64,000 nucleotides of DNA from Liquidambar formosana (GCA_039720395.1 CM077823.1:12108107-12172106), one strand, 5' to 3'. Numbered from the stretch's first letter, positions 12,250 through 24,658 are shown. Notes: generated by a model not told the origin, from the sequence alone. Made by a program: numbers and translations.

Positions 12250-12415
12250 GAGGGTGATATACCGAATTAGGATAACAACCATAAACGTTCATGTTGGACA
12301 ATTCCTGTCTCATGATGTAGCTATCAGAAATGTTTGGCTGTGGCTGTTGTTGATGATCATTATTGTGTGATAGTCCAAGTCACAATGACATGTCGATCCC
12401 ACCGTCTATATCATC
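12250..12415 (-). pseudogene. EAR-motif (SLxLGL) exon fragment, right arm
   Basis: On the - strand after ctcgag the frame reads DDIDGGIDMSL, TGA, LGLSHNNDHQQQPQPNISD and ELSNMNVYGCYPNSVYHPLS. It keeps the LGL half of the motif better than the left arm. Reading frame is preserved across most of the exon apart from the shared stop, despite clear base divergence between arms. That suggests the copied gene was coding when duplicated. Confidence 0.45.
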
Positions 12416-12430
12416 TCGAGGTAATTTCCC

Positions 12431-13600
12431 ATTAATTAACGTTAACACAACTCCAAACATGTAAATACTTTAGGTTTTATAGTATTTTTTTTCTTTTTTT
12501 TTTTTTTGGCTAGGCAAGATGAGACTTAACCAGAAGTTGCTTCATGGTGCTCATGTCTTAGAAATGCTTCTTCTTCAAAGATTTTAGAACTTCTTTGGAA
12601 GCCTGCTTTCTTTGTCGTCTTCTTATCAGCTATGGCACATGTATGTTTGTGTATATTGTACCGTTCCCTTCAATCTCTACAGTAATGGAAGCCACACCAC
12701 TGGACGCAGATGCATTTTTCAAATCGTAGTGTTCCTTCTGACATAGTTACATCAACTCTCTCACAAGATGGAGCCTTCACTGTCTCAGCTGTAATATCTC
12801 CTTATTGGATCTTGAATCGACAAGAATCACCCCAACAGAGATTCCATAATATCTCCAAGTACCTGTTTCGAATTTTTTTAAAAATAAAAATAAATTTCTA
12901 ATGATTAATATAAATGCCTCATCTACATTTGAAACAACAAGAAAATAAAATGGGGTCAAAAAAATATAGGAAAAATTACAAAAAAAATGGACAGTTAATG
13001 GATACGAAGAATTTGTAAAATAAGAAACAGATGCCAATACGAGGGGAAAAAAAAATGTAACCTCAAGTATTTAAGAAGTAAGATTACGAATCAACTGATA
13101 AAAGAAATGAAGTGCGATTTTTAAATGAGGATATTAAAAATATACCAAATTTGGAAGAAAAATACAGATTGACAAACAAGAAGCAAGAATTTAACAGAAA
13201 ACAAAAAAGAAGACTAATATTTTTAAGATGAAACTCTCATAGATATTAGTTTTGTAGAAGTAAAGAAGCCATTATCATGGTTATTTGGAAATTGTAAACA
13301 ATACTAAAATACCATCTGGATACTACTTATTGTTACATGATTGTTGCAAGTATTTAATCCTACTAATTATCCAAATTAGTTATTATTTTTTTTCATTAGA
13401 AATATGATAGCTATAGAAACTAAAACACACTATTTAAATGTTAAAAGTTAATACTACTTCCAAGTTTCACCCCCTCAGTCCTTACTCCTTTCTGCTAGAA
13501 TTTTGTATTAGGTAGTCCAACAGAATAATAATATGGACTCCGCTCCACCTGATAAAAAAATATAATGACTAAAAAGAGAAAACCTACTTGATAAAAAAAT
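12431..13600. other. AT-rich sequence, no supported feature
   Basis: This lies between the inverted duplication and the rest of array unit 1. It holds a T-rich run at 12487-12510 followed by ggctaggcaag, and a 63-residue open frame at 12710-12901 with no convincing family match. Nothing else is supported. In the other array units the flanking modules are adjacent, so 11900-13640 is probably extra sequence here. Confidence 0.4.
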
Positions 13601-14740
13601 GTAACGTTTCAGAGTCTTAAAACTCTTTCAGGAGGTCCAAATTCTTGAAAGCCTTCATTATCGATCATTTTCTATCTCCGTTATCATTGCAGATTCTTGA
13701 AAGTCTTTTAGAAAGTCAAAATTGTCCAAGTTTCCACAAGCCATACTGTTCCCAAAAGTGGTTATAATTAAACAGGAAATATGAGTCTCTGTCTTTTCAA
13801 AATCTTGTACAAGTTAACAAAAATGTTTAGCTCCACTCATTAGACATTGGGTTGGTTTCATTCTTATATAAATTGGGTCAATGTAGTTGACCGAAAACCA
13901 ACACAAATATGAAATCAGGGGGAAATTTTGATATTTGGCTGTTGGACATGTGAACCTTGCTCATCCCAACACCACCATTCAAAGTATCCTAACTATCAAC
14001 TATCAAGCCAAGCTTCATATGAATATTGCAGTCTTCTAATCCCACATGCACCGTGCAATTATCAGGCCCTTTCGGTCTTGTGTACGTGATCAAGCTATGT
14101 TTCTTATTCCACAAGCATTCACGTTAAATAAAAGTTTGCTACAAGCATATACAGCCTAAAAAGTTCAATATCCCTAGTGAAGATACTGATCTACATCTAT
14201 TGTATGGATTCATAAAGAAGCAACATACCATTATAATATGTATTCATGAAATGGAACTATTAAAACGGAAAGTGTCCACACTAAATGAGCCAATTAACTA
14301 CCTTTTATCAGAAATAAACATTGCACTCTAAAAGGGCCGTTCAAGCAACTTAGTGATAGAGAGATAATTGGATAATGGCATGACAGTCTGGCAAACCTGA
14401 AAAGTGTACAAGAAGAAGTATGAGCCAACATTAAAACAAAAAGTTTGAAAGTAACCCTAGAAAAAAAAAAGAATCTTCTATAAGGCTAACATGAAAGTTG
14501 ATTGCATATTGTAAATCACTAATGATTGAAAATAGCCATATACACACGCACGTACATAGAAAAATACATAGAGAGAGAGAGTTCACATTTGCAGAATGAG
14601 AAAATCTAGTAGATCATTGAGCTGATCCGAAATGATCGAGGTGGATGCCTCTCGAACTAGAACTCTATGTTTTGATTCTCTTCTTCTTGTTATGTCTCTT
14701 TGAATCTGCTCCATTCTGCACACACTTTGAAAAAAAACCA
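13600..14740. repeat. Array unit 1, right part
   Basis: Three modules recur elsewhere. 13680-13940 ('cagattcttgaaagtctttt', 'ctccactcattagacattg') matches 28145-28330, 32450-32640, 50458-50660, 53800-53960 and 57830-57930. 13960-14480 ('ttcaagcaacttagtgatag', 'gagccaacattaaaacaaaa') matches 43010-43600 and 59590-60360. 14500-14740 ('ttcacatttgcagaatgaga') matches 61130-61400 and 61720-61980. In the last module a - strand ATG opens MEQIQRDITRRR, as in the 61-kb copies. Confidence 0.7.
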
Positions 14741-15165
14741 AGAACATAAAATATAGTGGTAGACAACTACAGGACTTTAGTCACCAATTTATAGTCAAGA
14801 ATATGTGGTAGGCTGACACTCACATTGTACTACAGTATTTTTTTTTATTTATTTTTCCTAATAAAATTAAACCGAATTCGGATAAACATATCGAGAAGTG
14901 TAGATCGATCTTGTGTTTAAATTTCACTCGTATTATGATCTCCTTGCAGCTACCATAGGGTTCGGGGTGGGCCGGATAATTATTTAATACATCCCACGTA
15001 GGGTTTTGGTTCGCCCAGATAATTACCCATCACGTGTGGTATTGTAGACTGCATGAGATCGTATTATTAGTCTCATCCCGATAGGGATGGGAATATGCAC
15101 GCTAGGTGAGATAAATAATAACAATAATAATAATATTAAAATATGTGTTATAGAAAGCTATATGT
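14741..15165. other. Intergenic, no supported feature
   Basis: AT-rich with a moderately GC-rich patch at about 14950-15060. No open frame, terminal repeat or window-internal copy was recognised. Confidence 0.4.
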
Positions 15166-15545
15166 CTCTTTAGGCGTGAATTATTATTACATTCCCATCC
15201 AAGGAAACTGTAGGTCACATGTAATAAAATACTTTACGATGAATCGGCCAAAGCTCACATGTACGTAAATCATTACTACATTTCCATCCAAGGAAAATAT
15301 AGTGGAATCCAAAAATTAAATGTTGCTTATATGGAATACTGACAAAAGAAACACGTCATACATTCCATCCATGGAAAATATAGTGGAATCCAAAAATTAA
15401 ATGTTGCTCACATGGAATACTGACCAAAGATGCATGTCATATATGTCTTCGGGCATGAATCATTACTACATTGATACATTCCTATCCAAGGAAAATATAA
15501 TGGAATCCAAAAATTAAATGTTGCTCACATGGAATACTTTTTAAT
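15166..15545. repeat. Tandem repeats of about 100-130 bp
   Basis: Phrases 'cattccatccaaggaaaatatagtggaatccaaaaattaaatgttgct' and 'cacatggaatactga' recur in sequence three to four times with small indels. A further copy lies at 16690-16785. No coding potential is seen. Confidence 0.7.
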
Positions 15546-16950
15546 GAACCGACCAAATCATCAGATTTACTTTACTTTTATGTTACAAAAATGTTTGATA
15601 AAGAAAGAAATGAAATAGTTAAAAAAAATTAAACTAATGTCTATTGAGGAGAGTGAAACCAATTTAATTGAATAGAGATTCCATTATTGTAAAATTGAAA
15701 TTTTATTGAGGAAAGAAAAACCGATTTTTTATTAATTGAAATTCTCCATTTGGCATATCCCTATCACCTGGCTTTTTATGAAAATTTATAGAACAAGGTA
15801 ACTATATAGTGCCACATAGAGGAATGAGAAAGAAAAACGTGACAATACCACGCTCCTTTGTATAGATATTTTCTAAGATTTTGAATGCAATTATTTCTTA
15901 ATGATACATGATGTCACCATGTCCGTAGATAATCTTGGGAAAATTAGCAATTACCCCTAATAGGAGATGAGTTTTAACAATAACCCCATCATAAAAATTT
16001 TCAACTCCTTAACTCCATTTAGTATTTTTATTAGTCATAAAGAAATCATTTTTTAAAAATTCTCACATTAGCATTATTTATTTATGCCCTACTTTTTTAA
16101 CGGATTCCTACCTTTTTGAATGAATTATTATTTTTTACCTTTTTGGGGGAATTTCCTTTCATGGGTTTGTGACTTAACAAAATTGATGGGATTTTGAATT
16201 CCTCTACTTCTACCGAACATATTTGATGGGATTTTGATTTCTAAATTTCTTATGAGCAACACTTTCACCACTATGAAGATTTCTTCTATATTGATTAAAA
16301 AAAAGAAGCTTGCTTCTCCATCAATGGAAGATTAGTTCTCCATTGTCTTCAACTTTTGTGATTCATCACGTCCAATCAAGTGCTACTTTCCTTTATCTTT
16401 AAGCTAGTTTGGAGTGAGCATTTATCAATCGAAGCAAGTTTTTGAAAGTGATTGTTTGTGGATTATATTGTTTAGTTTGTTTCATTTCAATCGTGTCATA
16501 TACTATTTCAATTTTGTATGAATCGATTTTGTATATTTAATTGGTTGTTGGAAATTATTTTGAAAATGAAATTTTTTTCTAAAACACATTTGACTAGTAT
16601 ATTGTTACTGATTACTTGAGAAAGATGAATTAAATATACAAAGAAAAATAGTGAAATTGAAAAATTAACAAAGATACATCTTATGTGTCATCGGGCATGA
16701 ATCACTATTACATTCCCATCTAAGAAAAATATAGTGGAATCCAAAAATTAAATATTGCTCACATAAAATACTGATCAAAGATACAAATAAGGTAACTATA
16801 TATGTGCCACATAGAGGAGTGAGAAAGAAAAATGTCACAATGCCACGTTCCTTTATATAGACATTCTAAGATTTTAAATGCAATTATTGCTTAATGACAT
16901 ATGATGTCACCACATTCATATATAATCTTTAAGTGCCAAAGAAATTGTAT
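15546..16950. repeat. Intergenic with a 140-bp dispersed duplication
   Basis: 15795-15935 ('aaggtaactatatagtgccacatagaggaatgag', 'gatgtcacca') is repeated at 16787-16920. Together with the preceding tandem unit this suggests one block was copied about 1 kb away. The interval 15936-16690 begins like a plant transposon end ('gggaaaattagcaattacccc'), but no matching inverted end was found. It has no supported gene. Confidence 0.55.
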
Positions 16951-18121
16951 CTAGGAAGCACAGACACTCTGAAAATAGGGCCGTGGCTGTGTCGGACACA
17001 TGTCGGACACGGACACACCTCCGACACGTGTCCGACACGCCCCGTATGTGTCGAGGAAATAAATAAATCAAAATAAATTCGGATACGGGAGGGACACAGG
17101 AAGGACATGTGCAGGATACGGGAAGGGACATGGCGGGGTAAGAATTATAAATATAAATTGTTTTAAAAGGGGTAATTTTAGTTGTTTTTAACAATTGAGG
17201 GGTAATTTTGCAAAAAGCCCAAAAATTATTTTTTAAAAACTTAATCCCCGATTCCCCCAATTCGTGCCCTTGCTGCCATTCCCAACCAAAAAGAGAAAGA
17301 CTGAGAGAGAGAAACTGAGAGAAAGGGAAAGATACCGGCAATCGAGACCTCGAAGCAGAGAAAGAGAGAGGCGATTGAGAAGGACAGAGAGAAAGAGGAG
17401 ATCTAGAAGCAGGGACGAAGGCAGAGAGCTCTCTTACCTGGAGATTTCATCAATCGACATTCCATTGTTTCAAGTAAGTCTCCGACTCTCCTCCTCTTTC
17501 TTCTTCTTCGTCTTCTTCTTCTTCTTCTTCTCTGTACTTCTTCTTTGTATTGATCAGTTTTTTTTTCTCTAATTTTTCTGTAAAATGGGTTTTTGGGTAA
17601 ACCCTAACCGTTCTCCTCTTTTTTATTTTTAAATAAAAAAACTGTGATGTTGTTGTAACCTTAGTTTATGAAATTGCATCCTTGCTGTTAATAGGAATGA
17701 ATCAAGATAGCTCAAGTGCTAGGGCTGGCAGTAGTACTCCCTCAGTTGACTCAGAACCACAAGATGATACTAAGCCTCTTTGGAAGGATTAGTTGAATAT
17801 TTGAGAGAGAGAAACTGAAAATAGTAGTGTGATATGTGCTTATCTAAAACTTTTGAAGGATTAGTTGAATATTTGAATGTTATTGTTATGTACTTATGTC
17901 TCATTATAAGTTATGAATGTCTTGCTTGTTATGTGATTTTTGTTTTAAACTCTATCTTTCAATTGGAAAATAAAACTATAATGCTATGTATATACATATA
18001 TATTTATTTATTTATTGCCGTATCCCCGCCGTGTCGTGTTGGGGGTTTTTTAGAAATTGCCGTGTCGGAGTGTCCGTATTGTGTCGTAACCGTGTCGCGT
18101 GTCCGTGTCCGTGCTTCTTAA
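16951..18121 (+). mobile_element. hAT deletion derivative
   Basis: The ends are ctaggaagcacagacac on the left and, inverted, ttaagaagcacggacac on the right; both continue with GC-rich CGTGTCCG-type repeats. The flanks are a perfect 8-bp duplication, aattgtat (16943-16950 and 18122-18129), or 9 bp if one more A is counted. Inside is a GA-rich 5' leader, an intron-like segment, and the first codons of a hAT transposase. Almost all the coding region is lost, so it must be mobilised by another element. Confidence 0.8.
17697..17792 (+). pseudogene. Start of a hAT transposase, truncated
   Basis: After an acceptor-like ttaatag, ATG opens MNQDSSSARAGSSTP ... DDTKPLWKD and then a stop. Ser-rich starts running into KPLWKY are typical of the N-terminus of plant BED-finger hAT transposases. 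The rest of the BED finger and the catalytic domain are missing. A 21-base direct repeat (aaggattagttgaatatttga at about 17784 and 17857) flanks the loss and may mark the deletion. Confidence 0.6.
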
Positions 18122-18129
18122 AATTGTAT

Positions 18130-18965
18130 ATTGGCAATGTGTTAGCTCAACACGACAGGAGTGGGCCTATGACATAGAAAACAAACACAAATGAAATTAT
18201 CCCAATAATAATATATTCATATACCATGTTATGTTTCTAATTTAAAAACCTGAGTTATTAAGTGGAGGGCCAAATAAATATCTGAAATTATATCAAGCTC
18301 AATATTTGCCAACATGGGATGTGAGATTTTTCCAATCAGAAGAGAAGAGTGTAATTTTGAAAAATAAAAGAAGGGTTCCAATATTTTTTATAGACCTTAC
18401 AAGGTAAGTGTTAGTGGCAAAACCAGGAAGCTGGGAAGCTAGTCTTGTAGGGTCAAGACTCAAGACTAATGATAAGTATTTTGGAAGAAAAAAACAAAAT
18501 TCCTCAGTGGTGGATCACAATGGGATTTTGTTCTTTAACTTTATATGGAGTTGAAAAATAATTATAATAAATAGTAGAGTCAAACTCATCAAATTTTTGG
18601 GTCAAAAAGCAACTAGAGGGTCAAAATAAAATTTTTTGAGGGGTTAAATAAAAACTTGATGGGGTCAAATTTTTAAATACTCATAATTTAGTTCCAAAAA
18701 AAAAAAGTAATATTACAAAAAGATTAGGATCGTGATTAGCTAGGGAGAAAATTTTTTAACACAATTTTCGGCACAAATTGATTTATCAGATAATAAGTGA
18801 AGCTTTTTTGTGCCAGCCTTTTTAAAAGTAACTAGATTTTGTTAATCTTTGGCATAAAAAGTAAGTCAATATTTATTTTCCCTGTTTTTGACCTATTATA
18901 AAATAGGTCAATTAACACTCAAGATAAACTTATGTGACCAATGATTAGCTCCAAGAAAAAGTAAG
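18130..18965. other. Intergenic, no supported feature
   Basis: AT-rich sequence between two mobile elements. Around 18590-18670 there are short 'gggtcaaa' repeats. No gene or terminal repeat was recognised. Confidence 0.4.
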
Positions 18966-19719
18966 AAGTCTGTTCACACTAAAAATGGTTTTCCTAGGAT
19001 GGTGGATTTTGCGGGCGTGCCAGGCCAAGCTCAGCCCGAAGTTGTGCGTACACAACCCCTTACGGATTGATGCTTAAAATTTCAGATGATTGTAGAAAGA
19101 AAAGGGGTTCTTCCTTCAAGGTTTAGGCGTGAATATCACAAAAGAAAATCAAGCACACATGTAAGCATTAAATTGAAATGAAAAGAGTAGGAAATACATT
19201 ACCAAACATGATTTGGAAAAGTAATCTACAAAAGCTTGAACTCCAAACATGAACTTAAGCAATTACAGTACGAAATTGAAAAGAGATTGCTTGCTGGAAT
19301 GGATTGAAAGCTATTCTAATTAAAACTACTCTTATAATAGAGAGATCCTGAGAAGTATTGTTGGTTGTGGAACCACTATTCAATCTTCAAATTTGTAATT
19401 TATAGTGGGCTGCCTTCTCTCAACCGATTGGAAGTTATCAATGAGGCCATGACCTTCAACTGCTATTGCAACTACTCCACTTCTGCAGAAAACCATCGAT
19501 CCTCCATCTCCCCATGATTAGGCCTGCTCCGTTACACATTTGTAACTCCTCTATGCTCCACTTTTGTCCCTATGAATGCAGCCACAACCCATAACTCCTT
19601 CATGTTATGTTTACTCCTTGTTTTTCTTTACATTAGTAGCAACAAATGTAAGACTTAGCAAACCCTTTTGCTGACCAATTGGGGATAAGATTAGAGTTCA
19701 AATTCCTTCAGAGCAGCCT

Positions 19720-20205
19720 CGTGTGGATGATAATCAACAGGATGTGAGCATTGATAATTCACTTTTTGGAAAACCTACTCAAGATGTCATCAGTGCTAAC
19801 CCTTTTGCTGACAAACCCCTTATTAATTTGATGGACTCCTCCCCGATTGGTGTTAAGAAGGCTATGTCAGATATTCCAGTTGCTTCTGTGTTAAAAGACT
19901 TAGCAAAGGATTTGCATATTCATAATGAGGGAAATTCTTCTGACTCTGAGTCCTTGGATGAGGACGAGGGTGTTGAATCCTAATTGCAAGATACTAGGCC
20001 AAGTTCGGATTTAGAAGCAGTTAGATGTAATGTTCAGGACATGCTCAATAATGGGGTAGTTCGCGATAAAGAAGGTGCTCGGGAGTCAGAAGCTTTGCCC
20101 AAGACCAAACGGATGAGAAGGCGTATTGATTATTTGAATATGCATCACGGAGGGACTGCCCGTGTGCAATCTAGACTACCTCTTTCTTCAGTTTCTAATA
20201 ATTAA
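19720..20205 (+). pseudogene. LINE ORF1 C-terminal remnant
   Basis: Two stretches, split by a TAA at 19981, give acidic, serine-rich sequence (SSDSESLDEDEGV) and then a basic segment (KTKRMRRRIDYLN). Low-complexity acidic and basic stretches at the end of ORF1 are usual in plant L1 elements. The nucleic-acid-binding domains upstream are missing. It ends about 8 bases before the first ORF2 codons. Confidence 0.6.
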
Positions 20206-23200
20206 TAGCATTCTAATTTGGAACTGTCGGGGTATTGGTAATCTTAAAACTATGCTTCATACTAAAAAGCTAGTTAGAGATCACAATATTAGGCTGTTGG
20301 TGTTACTTGAACCTATGATGGATTCAAGCTTCATGAATAAAGTTAGTGGAAGGACCCAGCTTTCTCATTTTGCCTGCAACTCATCTGAAGGTGGGAAGAT
20401 ATGGTTATTTTGGGATAGCTCTATTTCTGTTTCAGTCCTTCATAAATCTAATCAACTTATTTCTTTATTAGTAGTTGATCTTAATTCAGGCCAGTAATTG
20501 TATTGTTCCTTTATTTATGCTAAATGCTTTCAAGATGACAGGAGGTTGTTATGGGATGATCTTTTGGCTTTTAATCAAAATTTTCATGGGTCCTGGTTGG
20601 TGGGGGGAGACTTTAATATCATGTCTAATAGCTCAGAAAAATTGGGTGGGCGTTTGGCTCCCAGAAGTGCTATGTCTGAGTTTAACAACATGATAAATGA
20701 TTGTGCGATTCATGATGCTGGTTTTCTTGGTTCAAGATTCACTTAGTGTAATGAGCAGGAGGGTTCTAGGCATATTTGGGCTCGATTGGACAGAATTTTG
20801 GTGAATTCAAATCTGCTGTTGCACTTTCCAAACATAAAAAATGTTCATTTGGCTCGGATTTGTTCAGATCATTGTCCTTTACTTATTTCTTTTCCTACTC
20901 CTTAGGTGGTTGGACCACGGCCTTTTCGATTTCAACGCATGTGGACTCTTCATGCATGATTCTTTTTGCAGCTTTGTTAGTAGTTGTTGGAGGGTTGATG
21001 TTAGAGGAAATCCTTTTGAGGTCGTGGCTGGTAAGTTAAAGTATCTTCGAAGTGCTCTGAAAAAATGGAATAAAGAAGTTTTTGGTGATGTTTTTCAAAA
21101 TTTTCATATTTTGAGTGATGATATTTTGGCCTTGGAGTCTCAATTGGAGGGCAGCTAGTCAGAGGAGGTCTGGTCTTCTTTACTTGAGTCCAAAACTAGA
21201 TACGAGAATGTTCTACTTCAGGAGGAGGTTTATTGGAAACAAAAATCCAATATTCAGTGGCTTGAAGAGGGAGATGCTAATACCAAGTTCTTTCATGCTA
21301 TGACTAAGGATAGAAGGAAGAGAAATTTAATTGATAAGTTAACTTTGCCTGATGGTTCTTTATGTGAAGATATTTCCACTATTCATTCTGCTGCTGTTGA
21401 CTTTTTTCAAGATCTTTTATCGTCAGATGGTAGTAGTTCTAGTGATGAAATTCTCTCATGTATTCCAAGTCTGGTTAGTACCTCGGAGAATGAGTTGTTG
21501 ACGTTAACTCCTGATATAGAGGAGGTTAAAAGGGCAGTTTTCAGTATACCTAAAGATAGGGCTCCTGGTCCGGATGGATTTTCCTCCTCATTTTTTCAGA
21601 GTTGTTGGGATATTATTCAACATGATATGACAGTAGCTGTGCAACTCTTTTTTCTAGGTACCCCTTTTCCTTTGGCATATAGAAGCTCTTTCATTACTTT
21701 GATTCCTAAAATCCAGGATCCCAAGTTTTTGTCAGATTTTAGGCCAATTAGTTTATGCAATGTGGCTTATAAAATTTGTTCAAAAGTGTTGGTAGAGCGG
21801 CTCAGTAAGGTGATGCCCAAGTTAATTCTCCGCAACAAGGGGCTTTTGTGCAAGGGAGGTTTATAACTGAAAATATCAACCTTGCTCAAGAATTAGTTCA
21901 GTGCATTGGCAAGAAAGTTTTTGGAGGCAATGTGGTTGTTAAGCTAGATATGGCAAAGGCCTACAATAGGGTGGAATGGAATTTTTTGTTGGATGTCCTT
22001 CGAAAATTTGGTTTTAGTGATCTTGTTCTTTCTTTGGTGCGTAAATGCATTTCAGATGTGTCTTTTTTTGTGATTCTTAATGGTGTGTACAAAGGTTTTT
22101 TCCAATCTTCTAGAGGCCCTCGACAGGGGGATCCATTGTCCCCTTTTCTATTCATCTTGGGTGCTGAGGTTCTTAGTAGAGGCTTGCAAAAAGAATTTAA
22201 GAATGGGAATATTGGTTACTATTATACTCCTAGAGGGTGCCCTCTTGTTACGCATCTTTTGTATGCAGATGACGTTGCTATATTTCTTAATGGCAGAAAA
22301 TCTTCTATTTTAGGGACGAGGAAGTTCTTGGAGAGGTATACATCCTGCTCGGGTCAACAAATAAATTTTAATAAGAGTTGGTTTATCATGGCAAAGGACA
22401 CACCTATGGCTAGAATTAATATTATTGCTAGAAGTTGTGGTTTCCAACATAAAAAGCTTCCTATCACTTATCTTGGGGCTCTTCTTTTTAGTGGGCATCC
22501 TTCACTCCTCCTTTTTGAGAATCTTTTAGTGAAAATTCGCTAAATGGTTGCTGGCTGGAGAAGTAAGTTATTATCACAAGGGGGTAGGTTGGTTCTTATC
22601 AGACATGTTCTCAGTAGTATGCCCATTTATTTGTTGTCTGCGATGCATTTTCCTACTTCTATTATTAAAGATTTGGAGAGAATTTTTTCAGATTTTTTCT
22701 AGGGTGATTCTAATGGCAAGAAATGGAGAAAGTGGATTGCATGGGAGTCTATTTGTTGCCCCTATTCAGAAGGTGGTCTAAATATTAGATCAGTCACTAA
22801 TGTGATGAAAAGCTTTAAGATTAAACATGCTTGGGCTGTCATTACTAGTGATTCTCTTTGAGCACGTTTTATGAGATTGAAATATGTTAAAAGCACACAC
22901 TTATCTCGAGTTCAGTTTCACACGAGCTGTTCCAATCTCTGGTGGCATATTTTGAAGGTTTTCCCCTTTATTTTCGATAACAGTTGCTAGGTTATTGGTA
23001 GGGGAGAGGTGGACTTATTGTTTGATAATTGGTTAGGTTCTGGTGCTTTGTGTTCTGTGTTCCCTCCTTCTCAGCCTCCGGTTAGTACTGTTTCCGTTCA
23101 AGAAGGGTTTGATTCAGATTTTCAGGTGGATGGGATTAGCTCGGCTATGAGGGATTTTATTTGTAAGAATATTGTGGTTTCAGGTATACGTTTAAGGGAT

Positions 23201-24357
23201 GATCCAGATAACTTCATTTGAAAACCAGCTACAAATGGCAAGTTTAGTGTCAAATCGGCTTACAACATATGTCGTCTTCGAAGGCCTTATCAAAGTTGGT
23301 GGAAGTTGATATGGTTCAAGAGAGTGCCTATCAAAATTTATGTTTTTTCTTGGAAGCTTGTGCATTCAGTTGTTTCAGTTGATTATGTTATTCAAGCTTG
23401 TGGCGTCCATTTAGCTTATTGGTGTCATTGTTGTGAGCACCATCAAGTTGAGTCTTTGCATCACCTTTTCATATCAGGTAATTTTGCTAGACTGGTTTGG
23501 AGACATTTTGAGGATGTGTTTTTTATTCCTGTTGGGAATTTTAATACAGTAAAAGATGCGTTTCTTCACTAGTTTAGTGTTAGTTCCTTGACTTCTCAAG
23601 TTGGAATCTTAAAAGCCATGACCCCTATATTTATTGTTTAGGAGTTATGGTTAGAAAGAAATTATAGAAGGTTCGAAGGTAAAGCTTATAATCATTTATA
23701 TGTTATTCAAAAAATTATTTGTTGGTTGAAATCTATGTCTGGTTTGCTTCACCCAAAAAAGGCTGCCTCTTCTATAGATTGTATTATTCTCTCCACTTTA
23801 CACATTGCGTCGATCAGGGTTGTTGCCAATCGTCAAAGGATTCTTTGGTGGCTTAGACCTGCCTTTGGTAAATTTAAGTTGAATGTGGATGGTTCATGTA
23901 TTGGTAATCCTGGTTTAGGATGGTGGTCGGTGGGGGAATTATTAGGGATTATAGAGGAGCTTTTGTTATTGGTTTCTCTTCTTTTTACGAAGAATGTACG
24001 AATAATATTGCTGAAGTAGAGCTTTTCTTGACGGAACTGAAGTTGTGTTTAGAGAATGAGTGCAGATTTATTGAGATTGAGTCTGATTCTAGAATTGTGG
24101 TGAACTGGTTAAAGAGGAATACACCTATTCCTTGGCATCTTTGCTACTGGTGGTCGGATATTATTTCCATGCTTCAGAATTTTCGTTTCTCTTTTACTCA
24201 TGTTTTTCGGGAAGTTAATTCAGTTGCAGATCAGTTGGCTAGGCATGGTGTTTCTACCAAGCAGCAGATTGTTTTTAGAGATAAGCAAGATCTTCCTACT
24301 CGTATCAATGCTTCTATTCGTCTAGAGCAGCATGGTCTTCCATACTTAAGAGTTTAA
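20206..24357 (+). pseudogene. LINE ORF2 pseudogene
   Basis: ORF2 nicks the target and copies RNA into DNA. An endonuclease of the EEP type comes first (WNCRGIGN near 20220, LLEPMMDS near 20305, GGDFNIM near 20605, SDHCPLL near 20870). RT follows (DRAPGPDGFSSSFF near 21560, SDFRPISLCN near 21735, SRGPRQGDPLSPFLF near 22110, LLYADDVAIFL near 22257). Then comes a C-terminal zinc-binding region with CC-H-H spacing (near 23430), and RNase H (NVDGSCIGNPG near 23884, IESDSRIVVNWL, NSVADQLARHG). Stops at about 20495, 20745 and 22860 and several frameshifts inactivate it. The YADD catalytic motif is intact. Confidence 0.92.
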
Positions 24358-24658
24358 ATATTTTTTCATTTTTTTTGGACATCTTTAAGGGGTAAGGTAC
24401 TTTTGTCCCCCCCCCCCCATTTCTAGGTGTATCTTTCTCTCTTCATTTTATCAATAAATTTCCCTCCTACCGTAGAGGTTCTCTAAAAAAAATAAATAAA
24501 TAAATAAATAAAAAATGCAAGCCACATTTCAGCACATGCAAGTTTCTTGCCACTTGTCATTCAGCTATAAGCTAACACCTCTAGCCAATAAATTCCTTCT
24601 ACCAGCCACATGGACCAATTATCCACTCTCCTACCAAAATATAATTTTAACGGAAACA

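Larger units (their letters stand above)
11918..12430. repeat. Inverted duplication of a gene exon (hairpin)
   Basis: The left arm, 11918-12180, is matched by the reverse complement of the right arm, 12191-12430, around a loop of about 10 bases. Shared blocks include gatgatatagayggtggga, ttgtccaacatgaa and gattattttctaaaatgcttt. Identity looks like three quarters or more, with small indels. The arms hold a transcription-factor-like exon in opposite directions, pointing toward the loop. Transcribed RNA would fold into a stem of about 240 bp. Confidence 0.85.
19649..24510 (+). mobile_element. L1-type LINE, 5'-truncated
   Basis: This is a 4.86-kb non-LTR element with an ORF1 tail, ORF2 (endonuclease, RT, RNase H) and an A-rich tail ctctaaaaaaaataaataaa... 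Target duplication is aacaaatg on the left and aaaaaatg on the right. The RNA-binding part of ORF1 is absent, as expected for target-primed reverse transcription that stopped early. Confidence 0.9.
18971..24658 (-). mobile_element. 3' LTR, split by a LINE
   Basis: LTR sequence occupies 18971-19648 and 24511-24658 and aligns throughout with 26041-26857 ('ggattttgcgggcgtgccagg', 'ctttcaactgctattgcaac', 'caagtttcttgccacttgtc'). The join in the intact LTR, caacaaatgcaagccac, is exactly where the LINE sits. The two LTRs differ by a few percent, so the element is not very old. Confidence 0.88.

Noticed and set aside
12710..12901. A 63-residue frame containing DIVTSTLSQDGAFTVSA, which resembles a small heat-shock protein strand
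   Set aside because: The similarity covers about 20 residues, the neighbouring frame gives nothing of an alpha-crystallin domain, and the wording is closer to animal than plant members. Chance is more likely.
17264..17572. Arg/Glu-rich frame resembling an RS-domain splicing factor
   Set aside because: It is a GA-rich leader of the hAT derivative; such repeats give RE-rich frames by composition alone.
18971..19650. Possible gene duplicated at 26041-26720
   Set aside because: The two copies are the LTRs of one element, as shown by ends, target duplication and primer sites.
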